Source: Cotesia glomerata (Eukaryota; Arthropoda; Insecta; Hymenoptera; Braconidae). From it: a stretch of 64,000 bases of DNA. The translations under genes and the position numbers were made by a program. The DNA lies in the NCBI RefSeq assembly GCF_020080835.1, contig NC_058160.1, positions 29,065,152 through 29,129,151 of the forward strand, read 5' to 3'. Below the pieces are notes generated by a model. That model searched no databases. It had not been told where the DNA came from and worked only from the letters and a program-made list of their open reading frames with translations. Below are positions 13,110 to 24,900 of this stretch, in pieces; positions within the stretch are counted from its first letter, which is position 1, and every line of letters starts with the position of its first letter.

Positions 13110-15211
13110 TACGATTTTTTCCGAAGATCGGTGTTTTTACTAATTAAAGAGTTCTATATTTCAAAGCCATTATCCGCGATCCAAATTGATGTTAGACTAA
13201 TTTTAAATTTTACATTAAATTTTTATTTATTAAATTTATTTTCACCACTTTTATTGTTGGTATGAGCACTCAATACCATATTCGGATGTATATATCTAAT
13301 AATTAAAAATTTTTTATTTTTAATTAAGATTAAGCAAAGAAGTTAATTTTTTACTCAGTGAAACTTTTTCGGTCACCGAAAAAATAATAACTCAGAAAAT
13401 AAATTTAATAAATAAAAATTTAATGTAAAATTTAAAATTAGTCTAACATCAATTTGGATCGGGGATAATGGCTTTGAAATATAGAACTCTTTAATTATTA
13501 TTATTATTATTATTTATTTGTTTATCAAGGCCATTGAGTCAAGACTCCTTGCGGCCCTCCAAAATAAATACCAAATTTTTATACAATAGAGTAAAACAAT
13601 ATTAAAATAAGACTGAAGTTAGCAGACACTTGACAATTTTTTAATTCTTTTTTAAAAATAAACTAGGCATAGAAAATTATTTATAAAAATCTCATTTATA
13701 ATTTTTCGGAGCTTTTAAAGATGAAGTTTTTAAATAAAAGTTTCTTGCTATAATTTGTTTGTTAAAAGAATTCTAAAAATGATCAGATGTTTCTCAATTT
13801 CAGTATCATATATTAAACAATTATTAAATGACTTTAGCTATAAGGTTCCATCATAAATCCATATGATTGTCATTTTGTAATAATTTTTATTAATATTAAA
13901 TACTTCTTTGTCTTGTAGAGTATATAATGCTATAAATGTTAAGACTATTTGTACATCTATTGTAAGGCCCTTAGGGAGCTTAGGCTTCAGGGTCTAAATT
14001 GTTAAATAAATAAATAAATAAATCCATTCATGATTATTGAATTAGTAAAATACACAAATAAAAATTATTAAAATAAATTTACTTACTTTTAAACCTAAAA
14101 GTCTTCCAATAAGCATTCCTTCGTGTGCTAAAGCTGAAAATGCTGAATGTCCGTGGACTATTTCAATTTGTTCTCTTATAAATATATATCTTATCAATGG
14201 AAGTGAGCATATCATTGTTGGAAGAACGCATTGATTATAAAATACTTTTATTGGCAAATAGTACACCTAGAAAAAACAATAAATTTTTTAATTTTAAGTA
14301 TCATTAAAAAAAAAATTCTAAAAATTTATCATACTAAAATTAGCATGACGTTAAAGTTAGCAGTCATTTTGGCATTTTTTAATTTTATTTGGCAAAAAAA
14401 TCTGCTCCAAAAAATTATTTTTAAAAAATTGCATTTTTTATTTTTCAAAATTTCTACATGTCAATTTTTTTTTGCCATAATTTATTTTTTATAAAATTCT
14501 TAAAAATATTGATTATATGCTGAATTAATTTCCATAAATTAGCAGACATTTGGCAATTTTTGATTTTTTAATTAATAAAAATTATAAATAAATTTTTTAA
14601 AAATTATAAATAAATTTTTTAAAAATTATAAATAAATTTTTTAAAAATTATAAATAAATTTTTTAAAAATTATAAATAAATTTTTTAAAAATTATAAATA
14701 AATTTTTTAAAAATTATAAATAAATTTTTTAAAAATTATAAATAAATTTTTTAAAAATTATAAATAAATTTTTTAAAAATTATAAATAAATTTTTTAAAA
14801 ATTACAGTTGAAATTTTTAAAATTTTCTGCATGTCAAATTTTATTTTTAATAAAAAAATAATAAAAATTTTGATAAATACCTTGAGACCGTTGGTCATAT
14901 AACGAATGCCAACTCTATCTCCATAGGAATGTGTCATCACCACAACTTTATGTCCACGACCAAGTAAACACTGTGATAAATTAAATATATGTTCCTCAAC
15001 GCCTCCCATATTAGGGTAAAAAAAATCGGACACCATACTGAAAAAATATACACAGTAATTAATATATAAATTTTATAAATTATCACAATTTATTTAAATA
15101 ATTTAAATTGAAAAAAATCTTTGATAGGTTAAGAATGAAAAATATAAATAAAAAACTTTAAATTTTACCAACACAAATTATTTACCATATTTTATGTTTC
15201 ACTTGGTTCAT
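11014..15211 (-). CDS. PIG-A: PIG-A, GPI GlcNAc-transferase catalytic subunit, 7 coding exons
   Basis: Minus-strand exons in order: 15211-15186, 15037-14881, 14266-14087, 13049-12815, 12726-12429, 12355-11995, 11085-11014. Phases match throughout, giving 442 aa. The start MNQVKHKICMVSDFFYPNMG was found by following the acceptor at 15038 back to an ATG/donor pair. The protein is a GT4-family glycosyltransferase that adds GlcNAc to phosphatidylinositol at the ER, the first step of GPI-anchor synthesis. Visible blocks: SDFFYPNMGGVEEH at the N-terminus, TDHSLFGFAD, NAVDTALFTPD, VSRLVYRKGVDLL, and the EX7E motif EAYCMAIVEAASCG near residue 285. A C-terminal membrane segment (LLMVSLCYIALQILEYIV) is followed by YIDIATDYN in the short last exon, matching the human tail. 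The donor of exon 4 was chosen at 12814 (gtaagt); a weaker upstream donor would drop three residues. Confidence 0.93.
11147..11990. repeat. MITE with 'tttacaagtgggrtc' ends, disrupted, in last PIG-A intron
   Basis: The left end 'tatttacaagtgaggtcaaa' and right end 'gaccccacttgtaaatattc' are inverted. Internal blocks (ggcgcattta, gtcgtgaaagaaaaaaataa, aaatagaaatttcgttcaaa) match copies at 19676-20038 and 20098-20565 in Neurl4 intron 4. A non-LTR tail (about 11232-11570) interrupts the 'ggcgcatttatgataaaaaa' block. The right end stops about 6 bp short of the PIG-A exon 6 donor region. Confidence 0.6.
11232..11530 (-). mobile_element. 5'-truncated non-LTR retrotransposon 3' end (CR1/Jockey-like)
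   Basis: Read on the minus strand, a short frame contains YYNKLSEAITKENRLISFKR followed by VLKEYIKEKNTD and a stop. This is the typical W/Y-N-x-LP...SFKR..L ending of CR1/Jockey-type reverse transcriptase proteins. An (AAT)n tail lies at the low-coordinate side (11232-11250), as expected for this orientation. Only the last part of the ORF remains. Family assignment is by pattern, not by search. Confidence 0.55.
13138..13495. repeat. Foldback inverted repeat in PIG-A intron 3
   Basis: An arm at about 13138-13243 is repeated as its reverse complement at about 13395-13495 (for example 'gagttctatatttcaaagcc' against 'ggctttgaaatatagaactc'). (ATT)n runs lie just outside both ends (13073-13110 and 13496-13512). 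There is no ORF. A MITE or an inverted duplication of a solo element are both possible. Confidence 0.7.
13500..14030. mobile_element. Remnants of two non-LTR retrotransposon tails
   Basis: At 13507-13610, 'gtttatcaaggccattgagt' next to (ATT)n looks like a minus-oriented 3' UTR. At 13900-14022, 'ggcccttagggagcttaggc' followed by (AAAT)n looks like a plus-oriented 3' end. Both styles are typical of CR1/Jockey-like elements in insects, but no protein-coding part is left, so identification rests on the tails only. A copy of the 'ttagcagacactt' repeat lies between them. Confidence 0.35.
14576..14812. repeat. 22-bp tandem repeat, about 11 copies, in PIG-A intron 2
   Basis: The unit 'attataaataaattttttaa' plus two further A is repeated with almost no variation. 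The array follows a copy of the 'ttagcagacattt' repeat and precedes its 'ttctgcatgtcaaatttt' block, so the array arose inside that element. The near identity of units suggests recent expansion. Confidence 0.9.
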
Positions 15212-15988
15212 TTTTATTAAAGTAATAATATATTTATCATTAAAATGAATAATTTTCAGTTAAATATATTCATTTTAATAACAGAGTTGTTGTTGTCACC
15301 GCGACTTAGATCACGCCATTTTTAAAATGAGATAAAATTAAATCGATCCTCTCTAATCTCTACTTTTTTTATTACATATATTAATATTAATATTATTAAT
15401 AAAAAAAAAAAAAATAAACATTTTTAATTATATTAAAATATCTTTTATAAAATTTGTTGTGATTTTTATTTAAATAATTTTTTAAATCAAAATTGAAGTT
15501 ATTTTATGTTGATAATCTGAAACGTCAAACGAGAATGAACAAGTGTAAGGTTAGTAAGTATTTATATTTATAAATTAATGAGACATATTTATTTTTCAGG
15601 TGTAAATTATAAAAAAATAAAAATCAGTGGTTAAAGTTTGAATTCTGACGCCATGATTAATATTTATCTATAAAAGCTATAGATTTGTAAATATCCAAAA
15701 GCGCATGAGCAATTATCAACATACACTACATACAGGTTTATTCCAAGTTATTCCAAGCGGATGATGCTCCAAAACGGAGTGGCAAGTTTGCCTCTCGAAG
15801 AAGTTATCTGAAATCTATTTTCATTTTGTGTTACTATTTTATTTAGGACCTAGTGAAGGTCTTACATTTAAGTGAACAAGACACCCAAGTTTTCTGGTGA
15901 AAACTTTTATCATCCAGCCTAGCGATTTTTATTCACTGCTTTTATGTAAATATTAAAAAAAAAAAAAAAAAAAACATTAATTGTCGAG
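15212..15988. promoter_or_regulatory. Shared intergenic region between divergent PIG-A and Neurl4
   Basis: About 780 bp separate the two start codons. The interval must hold both promoters and 5' UTRs. Possible acceptors at 15599 (ttttcag) and 15846 (tttatttag), and a possible donor at 15549, suggest that Neurl4 may have one or more untranslated or short coding exons here. No TATA box stands out. Confidence 0.4.
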
Positions 15989-18900
15989 ATGTTTCAAATA
16001 TGTGGGGAAGGAGTGATTTTGTTGAACAACAACTCCACCGCGTCGAGAATTTGCTCCATGTCCGACGAGGGACGTGTCATGAGTTCAGAAGCTCTCAAAG
16101 ATGACGAGTTATTTGAGATCAGGATTGATAAAAAGGTATTTAATATTTTATTGAATATTTTTCTCTACAGCTGAATGAACCCTCTCTGTAATTAAGTAAT
16201 TTAATTATAAATTATAAATTAGTTAGTAGTTAGTTGAATAAGAGTGAATAATCCACAATAATATTAATTGAATTTGATATGTCCTAGATACGATCTCGAT
16301 ACGGAAAGATTGAAATAGGAGTATGTACAAATGACCCGGAGACAATGAGGACAGTGGGTTGGACACCTAGTTTGCAAATCTGGATGATGACAAATGCTGG
16401 GATTATACACACGACTAATGATTTGAAGGAGCATCTTATTTCAGAACCTACTTACGGAAGTACACTTGATACTTTGGAAGAGGGACACACTCTTGGAGTA
16501 ATGAGAACGTCTAATGTAAGTCCTATTAATTAACTAATCTATATTTTTAGTTAAATTTAGTGTCATTGCAAAGGTCTTAATTTGAATTTATGCATTTTCA
16601 AAATTAGATATCATTCTCACCGATAGTCAATTTATATAATGATAAGTATTTAGGCTGCATTTGAAAATACTCTATCTCTAGATACATAAGAAATGACCTT
16701 ATATCTTGTGAGCTATTGAAATTTTTAAAGATATAAGCTCATCCCGATGTTACTCTCATCGAGACTTTTCATTTGAGTACCCACATCAATTTTTCATATA
16801 TTTATATATATTACATATATGTAAATATGAAAAATATATCAAAATGCATGTGGGTACTCAAATGAAAGCTCTTGATGATTGTAACATCAGGATGAGCTTA
16901 TGTATTTAAAAACGTCAATATTTACGAAAGTACAATGCAATTTAACAAATATTTCGTCAATTATTGATATTTTTAAAAATATAAGCTCATCTCGACATTA
17001 CATTCATCGAGACCTTTCATTTGAGTACCCACATCAATTTTTCATATATTTTATATATTTATATATATGTATATATAAAAAATATGTCAAAATGCATGTG
17101 GGTACTCAAATGAAAGCTCTTGATGAGTGTAACATCAGGATGAGCTTATATCTTTAAAAATGTCAATATTTAAGAAAGTACAGTGCAATTTAACAAATAC
17201 CTTGTAAATTATTGACATTTTTAAAGATATAACGACGTTCTAATTAGCAAATTGTCTAACTCCATTTTAGAAAATCTCCTATTTGTCCGAAAAAAACAAT
17301 TAGTTCGAAATTTATTATCACTTTAAAAACCATTTAATATCATTAATATCTAATAGAGATATAATATTCAGGTTTGAATCATTGAAATAATTTATAATTG
17401 GATTATGGCTACATCAAAATGTTAAAAAATCACCCTCTAAAAAATAAGGAGTTAGACAAATTGCTAATTAGACCGTCGATAAGCTCATCCCGACATCACA
17501 CTCATCGAGACCTTTCATTTGAGTACCCACATCAATTTTTCATATATTTATATATATTATATATATGTATATATGAAAATGCATGTGGGTACTCAAATAA
17601 AAGCTCTTGATGAGTGTAATATCGGGATGAGCTTATATCTTGAAAAACGTCAATATTTAAGAAAGTGCGGTGCAATTTAACAAAATTCATTATTCAATAA
17701 AGCAAAATCTTATTTATAGTTCACAAGTCGTAGCAGTCACATAGCTAGTACATACTTATTACTTAAAAGTAAAATAAAATTTTTTTTAGAGCGAGCTGAT
17801 ATTTTTTATCAACGGAGTATCTCAAGGACTAGCAGCAACAAATGTACCAACCCGTTTGTACACCGTAGTTGCAATGTTCTTCGACTTTGTCCAAGTAACT
17901 ATAACAAACCCAAAGCCATTACTTTTAACAAATGAGCCGAAAGACGAGATGGAGATCAACAATGATTTTTCAATGGGCGAAGGAACGTCTACGAGTATGG
18001 TCGCTAATTTAAATGTCAATCTTAATGTCAATATGAACGTAAATTTACCGAAAAATCCGAGCCCAGCTGCCATCCGTGAGGACCGTCTGAGATTTCACGA
18101 GCGCGTTGGATCTTTGGTAAAATTATCAAACAACGCTCGGACCGCTGAAAGACGCAGGCCATTAGATGAGTTCAACAACGGAGTGGTGATGACTCACAGG
18201 CCGCTGAGAGACAATGAGCTGTTTGAAATCCGTATTGACAGATTGGTGGACAAGTGGTCGGGCAGCATTGAAGTCGGCGTAACCACCCACAGTCCAACGG
18301 GGCTTAAATTTCCAGCGACCATGACGAATATGCGGTCGGGCACTACGATGATGTCCGGCTGCGGGATTCTAACCAACGGAAAGGGAATTCAAAGAGAGTA
18401 CGGAGATATTAATTTAGATGAGCTACGAGAAGGCGACAGAGTTGGAATGATTAGAAGGTGCAATGGTAATTTACATTATTTAATAAATGGTCTGGACCAA
18501 GGTGTAGCTGCTAAAGTACCCCCTGGGATCTGGGGAGTCGTCGAGCTTTACGGGATGACTGTAAAAGTAACAATTGTTGATCGGGACGAGCGCGAAGAAC
18601 AAAATCTTGTTACTCGGAGGAATAATTTACATTTGCAGGGATTAACAGAAGTTGAAGAAGAGGAGACTCTTGACCGGTTGACCTTTCATCCGTGCTGTGG
18701 CACTCACGCGGATGTAATAAACAATGGGCGTACTGCACACCGGCCTAATGCTATGGACGACTTCAATAATGGTGTGGTACTTACAATGAGACCATTGAGA
18801 CCGAACGAATTGTTTGAAGTGAGGCTGGATAAAATAGTTACCAAGTGGGCGGGCTCTATTGAGATTGGTGTGACCACACACTCACCGACTGAACTTGAAT

Positions 18901-21900
18901 TTCCGTTTACGATGACCAATGTACGCTCTGGCACGTGGATCATGACTGGCAATGGAGTTATGCACAACGGAACGTCTATTATTGATCAGTATGGCCAGAA
19001 TCTTGATCGCCTCCAAGTTGGTGATCGTGTTGGAGTCATGAGAAAGGACACTGGGACGCTGCATTTTTTTGTTAATGGCACGGACCAGGGGGCTGCTGCT
19101 GTTGGTGTCCCGGAAAGAGTCTACGGGGTTATTGATTTGTATGGCCAAGCTACTCAGGCTACTATTGTTGATAACACTGATTTTTACAGTCCTACTACTA
19201 ATAATTCTAGTTTTAGCAACACGACTTTGTATAGGTGAGAGTTTATGATTTACTTTTTTTTTTAGGTAATTTAATTGGTTGAGCCTTGGCTAATTTAGTT
19301 TTTTTTTTTTTAAAGCGATTTACGATTTCATCATGTACATGGCAAGCACGCGAGGATTTCAAATAATGGACTGACAGCCTCGAGAATACGAGCTTTGGGG
19401 GAATTTAATGAGGCTATCGTGATCGCTAATCGACCTTTACGTGATGGAGAACTTTTTGAAGTTTCTATTGACAAAATGGTTGGACGGTGGTCTGGTGCTA
19501 TCGAAGCTGGTAATTAAAATATCGTTTTTTATACAGAAAAAAAAAATTAATTTGATTCAAAACGAAAAATTCTTTAATCAAGTAAAATTTACTTAAAACA
19601 AGAAAAATTTTTTAGTTTAAACATTTTTCTGGCAATTAAATAAAATTATAAAGTTATGCAAATAAAACACCACAATAATAATTTTAATTTTTTTTTTTTT
19701 TTTGATTCTGCTTGTTGGAAAAGTTTGAAAAAATTTTGGCTTTCATGTTTTTGGATAAAATTTATATTTTATCTTTTTTTGATATATTTTTTTTTTTTGA
19801 AAAGTACATAAAAAAACGAACAATTAAAAAGAAAAGTTGAATATCACAATTTTCTAAAAAATTGATAAATTTGTTTGAAAATTTGTTAAAGTTGTGATAA
19901 TCAACCTTTTTTTTTTTTTAATTGTTCATTTTTTTACGTATTTCTCAAAAAAAATATATCAATAAAATCAAATAGAAATTTCGTTCAAAAAAATGAAAAT
20001 TAAAATGGTTGACCCCACTTGTAAATATTTACCAAATAATTTTTGGAGTTACATTTTTTTGAATCAAGACAAAAAATTCTTGAATCAAGTAAAATTTGGT
20101 TATTATTTACAAGTGGGATCTCTATTTTTGGCCATATATAAGTGAAAAATTAACATTTTTTAATTTTTTTGATTCTGCTTGTTTTTACGGCGCATTTATG
20201 ATAAAAAATGTTGTGAAAAAAAAAATAAAGATTTCGATAGCTTTTTTATTTTCAAAAATTATAAAAAATTTTAGCTTTCATGTTTTTTGGATAAAATTTC
20301 TACTTTATCTTTTTTTGATATTTTTGTTATATATTTTTTAAAAAATACATAAAAAAACGAATAATTAAAAAAAAAAAATTTGAATATCAAAATTTTCTAA
20401 AAAATTTTTTTTAAAGTTTTTAAAATTTGTTAAAATTGTGACAAACTTTTTTTTTTTTAATTGTTCATTTTTTCATGTATTTAAAAAAAAATATATCAAT
20501 AAAATCAAGTAGAAATTTCGTTCAAAAATTGAAAATTAAACTTGTAAATATTTACCAAATAATTTTTGAAGAATTTCATTTTTTTTTTTAATTAAAACAA
20601 AAAATTCTTGAATCAAGTAAAATTTATTTAAAACAAAAAAAATCAAGCTTTTTTTTGTGTAAGGTTTTAAATTAACATTAACCATTTAATAATTCAATAA
20701 TTAATCACTAAAACAGGCGTGACAGCAATAAGACCAGACGAATTAGAATTCCCATCAACAATGACCGACATAGACCACGACACATGGATGTTATCAGGCT
20801 CAACAGTGATGCGAGACGGCGTGACTCTTCGCCACCATTATTCCTGCGATCTAGATAAGCTCGTCGAAGGAAATAGGATCGGTATGATGCGATGTGCAGA
20901 CTCAAGCCTCCACTATTACCTCGACGGAGTCGACCAAGGTACTGCGTGCAGTGGTCTTCCGCCTCACGTCTACCCAGTGATTGATTTGTATGCGCAGTGC
21001 GCTCAGGTATGAGCTTCCGGCTCCAAAAATTATTTAACCACCTATCAACAACACTTTCAAAGATCAATGACCGTTTTTAAAAAAATTATTCCATCACAGG
21101 TCACCATTGTTCAGCCGGAGCGACGGGATACGATAACCCAGCAGTACTTGCCGTCGGAGAACAGTATCAGTCAGCAACCGACCTCGGTGATACAACCGCA
21201 AGCTCCCATGGAGATCACTCACAAGTTCCACGAGTCAGTGGGGCTCAATATTCAACTGAACACAGATCGAGTTATCGCTGCGCGTTGTCGCGAGTACAAT
21301 AATGCCGTTTTATTGAGTGAGAGTGGCCTCGAAAACAATGAACTGTTTGAAATAGCCATTCAAGAAGTAGCTTGCGAATGGAGTGGCTCGCTAAAAATAG
21401 GAGTTGTAGAAAATCCAAATGGAAATTGGCTGACCTCGATGGACTTAGTTCCAGGAATGACTTCAATTCCAATAGACGCTTGGTACCTAACCGGGAATGA
21501 AGTCAGGTACAAGGGCAATGTTCTCAGCTCTAATTACTGTCCCAGTTTGGACTGGCTAAGAGTCGGTGATAAAGTAGGTGTAAAAAGGAGCCACGAGGGC
21601 AATTTAAAATTTTACATCAACGGAGAAGACATGGGAGTTGCTGCAGTTAATGTTCCTGAGATGGTTTGGGTGGTAGTTGAACTATTTGGAAGCACAGTAG
21701 CTGTTAGTATCACCAGCAGCAAGCAGCAGCTTCCAGCAATTTCTCCTAATGCCAGTTTAAGACTGCAAGACTCGCTGGAACTTCTGCTGGACCCAATACC
21801 ACTAACTATGAGAAACGACGGAGGAATGGACACGTCAATCGACGCTTCAGAAGCTAAACTCCAGGAAATTATTCTAACTCCTACCCAACCGATTGTCACC

Positions 21901-24900
21901 TCTACCGGTGAGACGGACTGGTGTTACGAATTTCACGAGAATCATGGAAGAAATGTTGAACTAGAAGGTCAAACTGTAGCTCGTAGAGTCGCTAGTTACA
22001 ATCAAGGCGTTGTGATGACCAACCGGCCGTTAATAAAGGGGAAAATATTTCAAGTGGAAATTGAGAAAGTTAACGACCGTTGGGTGTCTGGGATTCTATG
22101 TGGCGTAACTTGTATCTCGCCTGAGAAAGCTTCGTTTCCTTTGACGGCTTTGGGGTTCAAAAAATACTCGTGGATTATTTGCAGTGACTGGATGTCTCAC
22201 AACGGCACTAAAGTTAAGACTCGCTACGGTGGAAATTTGGAAAGTGTTCAAGCTGGCTCGACTGTAGGCTTGCTAATTGATGAAGATTCAAGATTGCATC
22301 TTTATGTTAATGGATCTGATCAAGGAGTAGCAGCTACTGATCTTCCGCCGTATGTTTACGGAGTTATTGATCTTTATGGCCAGGTTGAACAAGTTTCGAT
22401 AATTGGTCCTGTTGCTGAAGCTGTTCTTACTAACAACGACGCTATTAATTTGGCGATTGCCAATAATGTTGAGCGTGTTAGTGATGAAATTGAGGACGTT
22501 GAAAATTCCAGAGAAAAAGCTGACCTAGAGTGTCATGAGAAGGAAAATGTCCTTGAAATTCCGTCCAGTCTACCTTTAAATATTCAGGTTGTTCAAGATG
22601 AATTGACCAACTTCAACGCCATACAGACAACTTCATCCCGGGGGAATTTGTTAGAAAATGCTACTGCTAATATAGCCGCCCCTTCAACTGCATCAATTGA
22701 TAATATTGCGCATTTTAATAATGATCTACCTGGCAAGTCGATGACCAGCAGCTGTAATTCTGACAGCAATAATTCAACAAGTGAATTGGAAATTACTAAT
22801 GAACCATCACTTGTTAATACTGCTGCTGCTGGTGCTGCTGTTGCTGGTCTAGAGTGTTTTAAATTTAAAAATAATATTAATCATCCAGATGATTCGTATG
22901 ACAATAATACTATGTCTAACAACGATTTGGATAATGATAATGATAATCAAGATGAACAAGTTTCTAATGGCATGATGATGAGCGGCTTGAGAAATAATGA
23001 CTGTACAAATGTAGAGATAAACAATGCAACGAATATAAATATTAAAAATGGTTCAGCTGCTACGTCTAGCAATATGTCTAGCTTAAATACTGCTATTAAT
23101 TCTATGAATGCCAACAATGCAATTAATGAAAGTATCGCGTCTAACGGCCAATTAAATAATATTCCTGGTTTTCATCAAAATTCTAATAATTTAAATGTCA
23201 ATGTTAATCTTAATAATATTAATCAGGATAACAATTCTCAATGCAATCTTATGAGTAATTTAGCTGCTACGTCGTTCAATACATCTATTACTTTGCAGTC
23301 TCAAGAATCCCAATCGATCAATCGTCAGCAGCATCAGAGTAAACAAAATTCCAATAGTGCCATACTACCCAATCAAAATCAAATTTCAAGTCATAATTCG
23401 CAACAATCTACGTTAAGTTCTACGAGGACATCGTCTTCACCACCTACGCCGTTGAACTCGACTATTATTTTATCACCCTCGAAAAAATGTGAATATTTAA
23501 AAGCTTGTAAGAGATTGAAGAAGTCGCTTGTTCTGCCAGATGAATTTTTTTCGCTTGATGAAATTACTTGTTATTGCAATTCGTGTTATAAAGTAGACAG
23601 TGATGGAGCTATTTGTAAAAAAGGAGATCCTCCGGCAGAATTTGCGGTTCCTATTGGGTGGGTTAGGTTCCCTCTTAAGCAGACAATCAATGCTAATCAA
23701 ATTCCTCAGAGTACTACTGATAAGTGGCATGTTGCTTACTACGGAACACGTTTGGACTCAATAAGGTGAAAATTATATTATATTATTTTTTCTGCTTATT
23801 AATCTATGTGATTAAGAGAATATTTAGGATGTATTCGAAAATGCTCTATCTCTCGATACATAATTAAGAAATGGACTTGTATCTTGTCAACTATTGACAT
23901 TTTTAAAGATATAAGCTCATCTCGATGTTACACTCATCAAGACCTTTCATTTGAGTACCTACATCAATTTTTCATATATTTATATATATTATATATATAT
24001 ATATGTATACATGAAAAATATATCAAAATGCATGTGGGTACTTAAATGAAAGCTCTTGATGAGTATAACATCGGAATGAGCTTGTATCTTTAAAAATGTC
24101 AATAGTTCTAAGATATTTGTTAATACACTGTACCTTTTTAACTATTGACATTTTTTAAGATATAAGTTCATCTCGATGTTACACTCATCAAGACCTTTCA
24201 TTTGAGTACCCACATCAATTTTTCATATATTTCATATATTTTATATATAATATATATATGTATATATGAAAAATATATCAAAATGCATGTGGGTACTCAA
24301 ATGAAAGGTCTTGATGAGTATAACATCGGAATGAGCTTATATCTTTAAAAATGTCAATAGTTAAAAAAGTACAGTGTAATTTAACAAAAGTCATTATTTA
24401 ATAAAGCGAAATTTAGTGGCCAGTGTATATTTATATGATAAAACGGGGTTTTATGGGTAAATTTGATATCTTTGGAAAGATCGAGACCTGAAGTTGTGCC
24501 TTTTCAATGTTTCATATGCTTTTCTAAAATAGTTTATTTATTATGATAAGTTTTCGAAGTAGTTATAAATAGATTCGAATTTAGCGATAAACAAAATTTG
24601 TTTATTTATTTATTTTGTTTTGTACAAGTCAATGTGGTAATATGTCAAAAATTAATTTATATAATTAAGAGACTGAGAAAAATTTAGTAACGGGTATATC
24701 TTTATCGTAAATTGGGTTTGATATTTTTTAGCGGTAGTTATTTATGATTTAAATTGAGAGAGAAAGGAAAATTTTGTGACGAGCATATTATTATTTTTAA
24801 AGAAATTTTTATAGTTTAATTTGGTATCATGAGAAAGGTCCTGATGAGAATTAGTGCCTTTTGGTTTTATATATTTTTTAGTCAATTTTTTATGTTAAGT

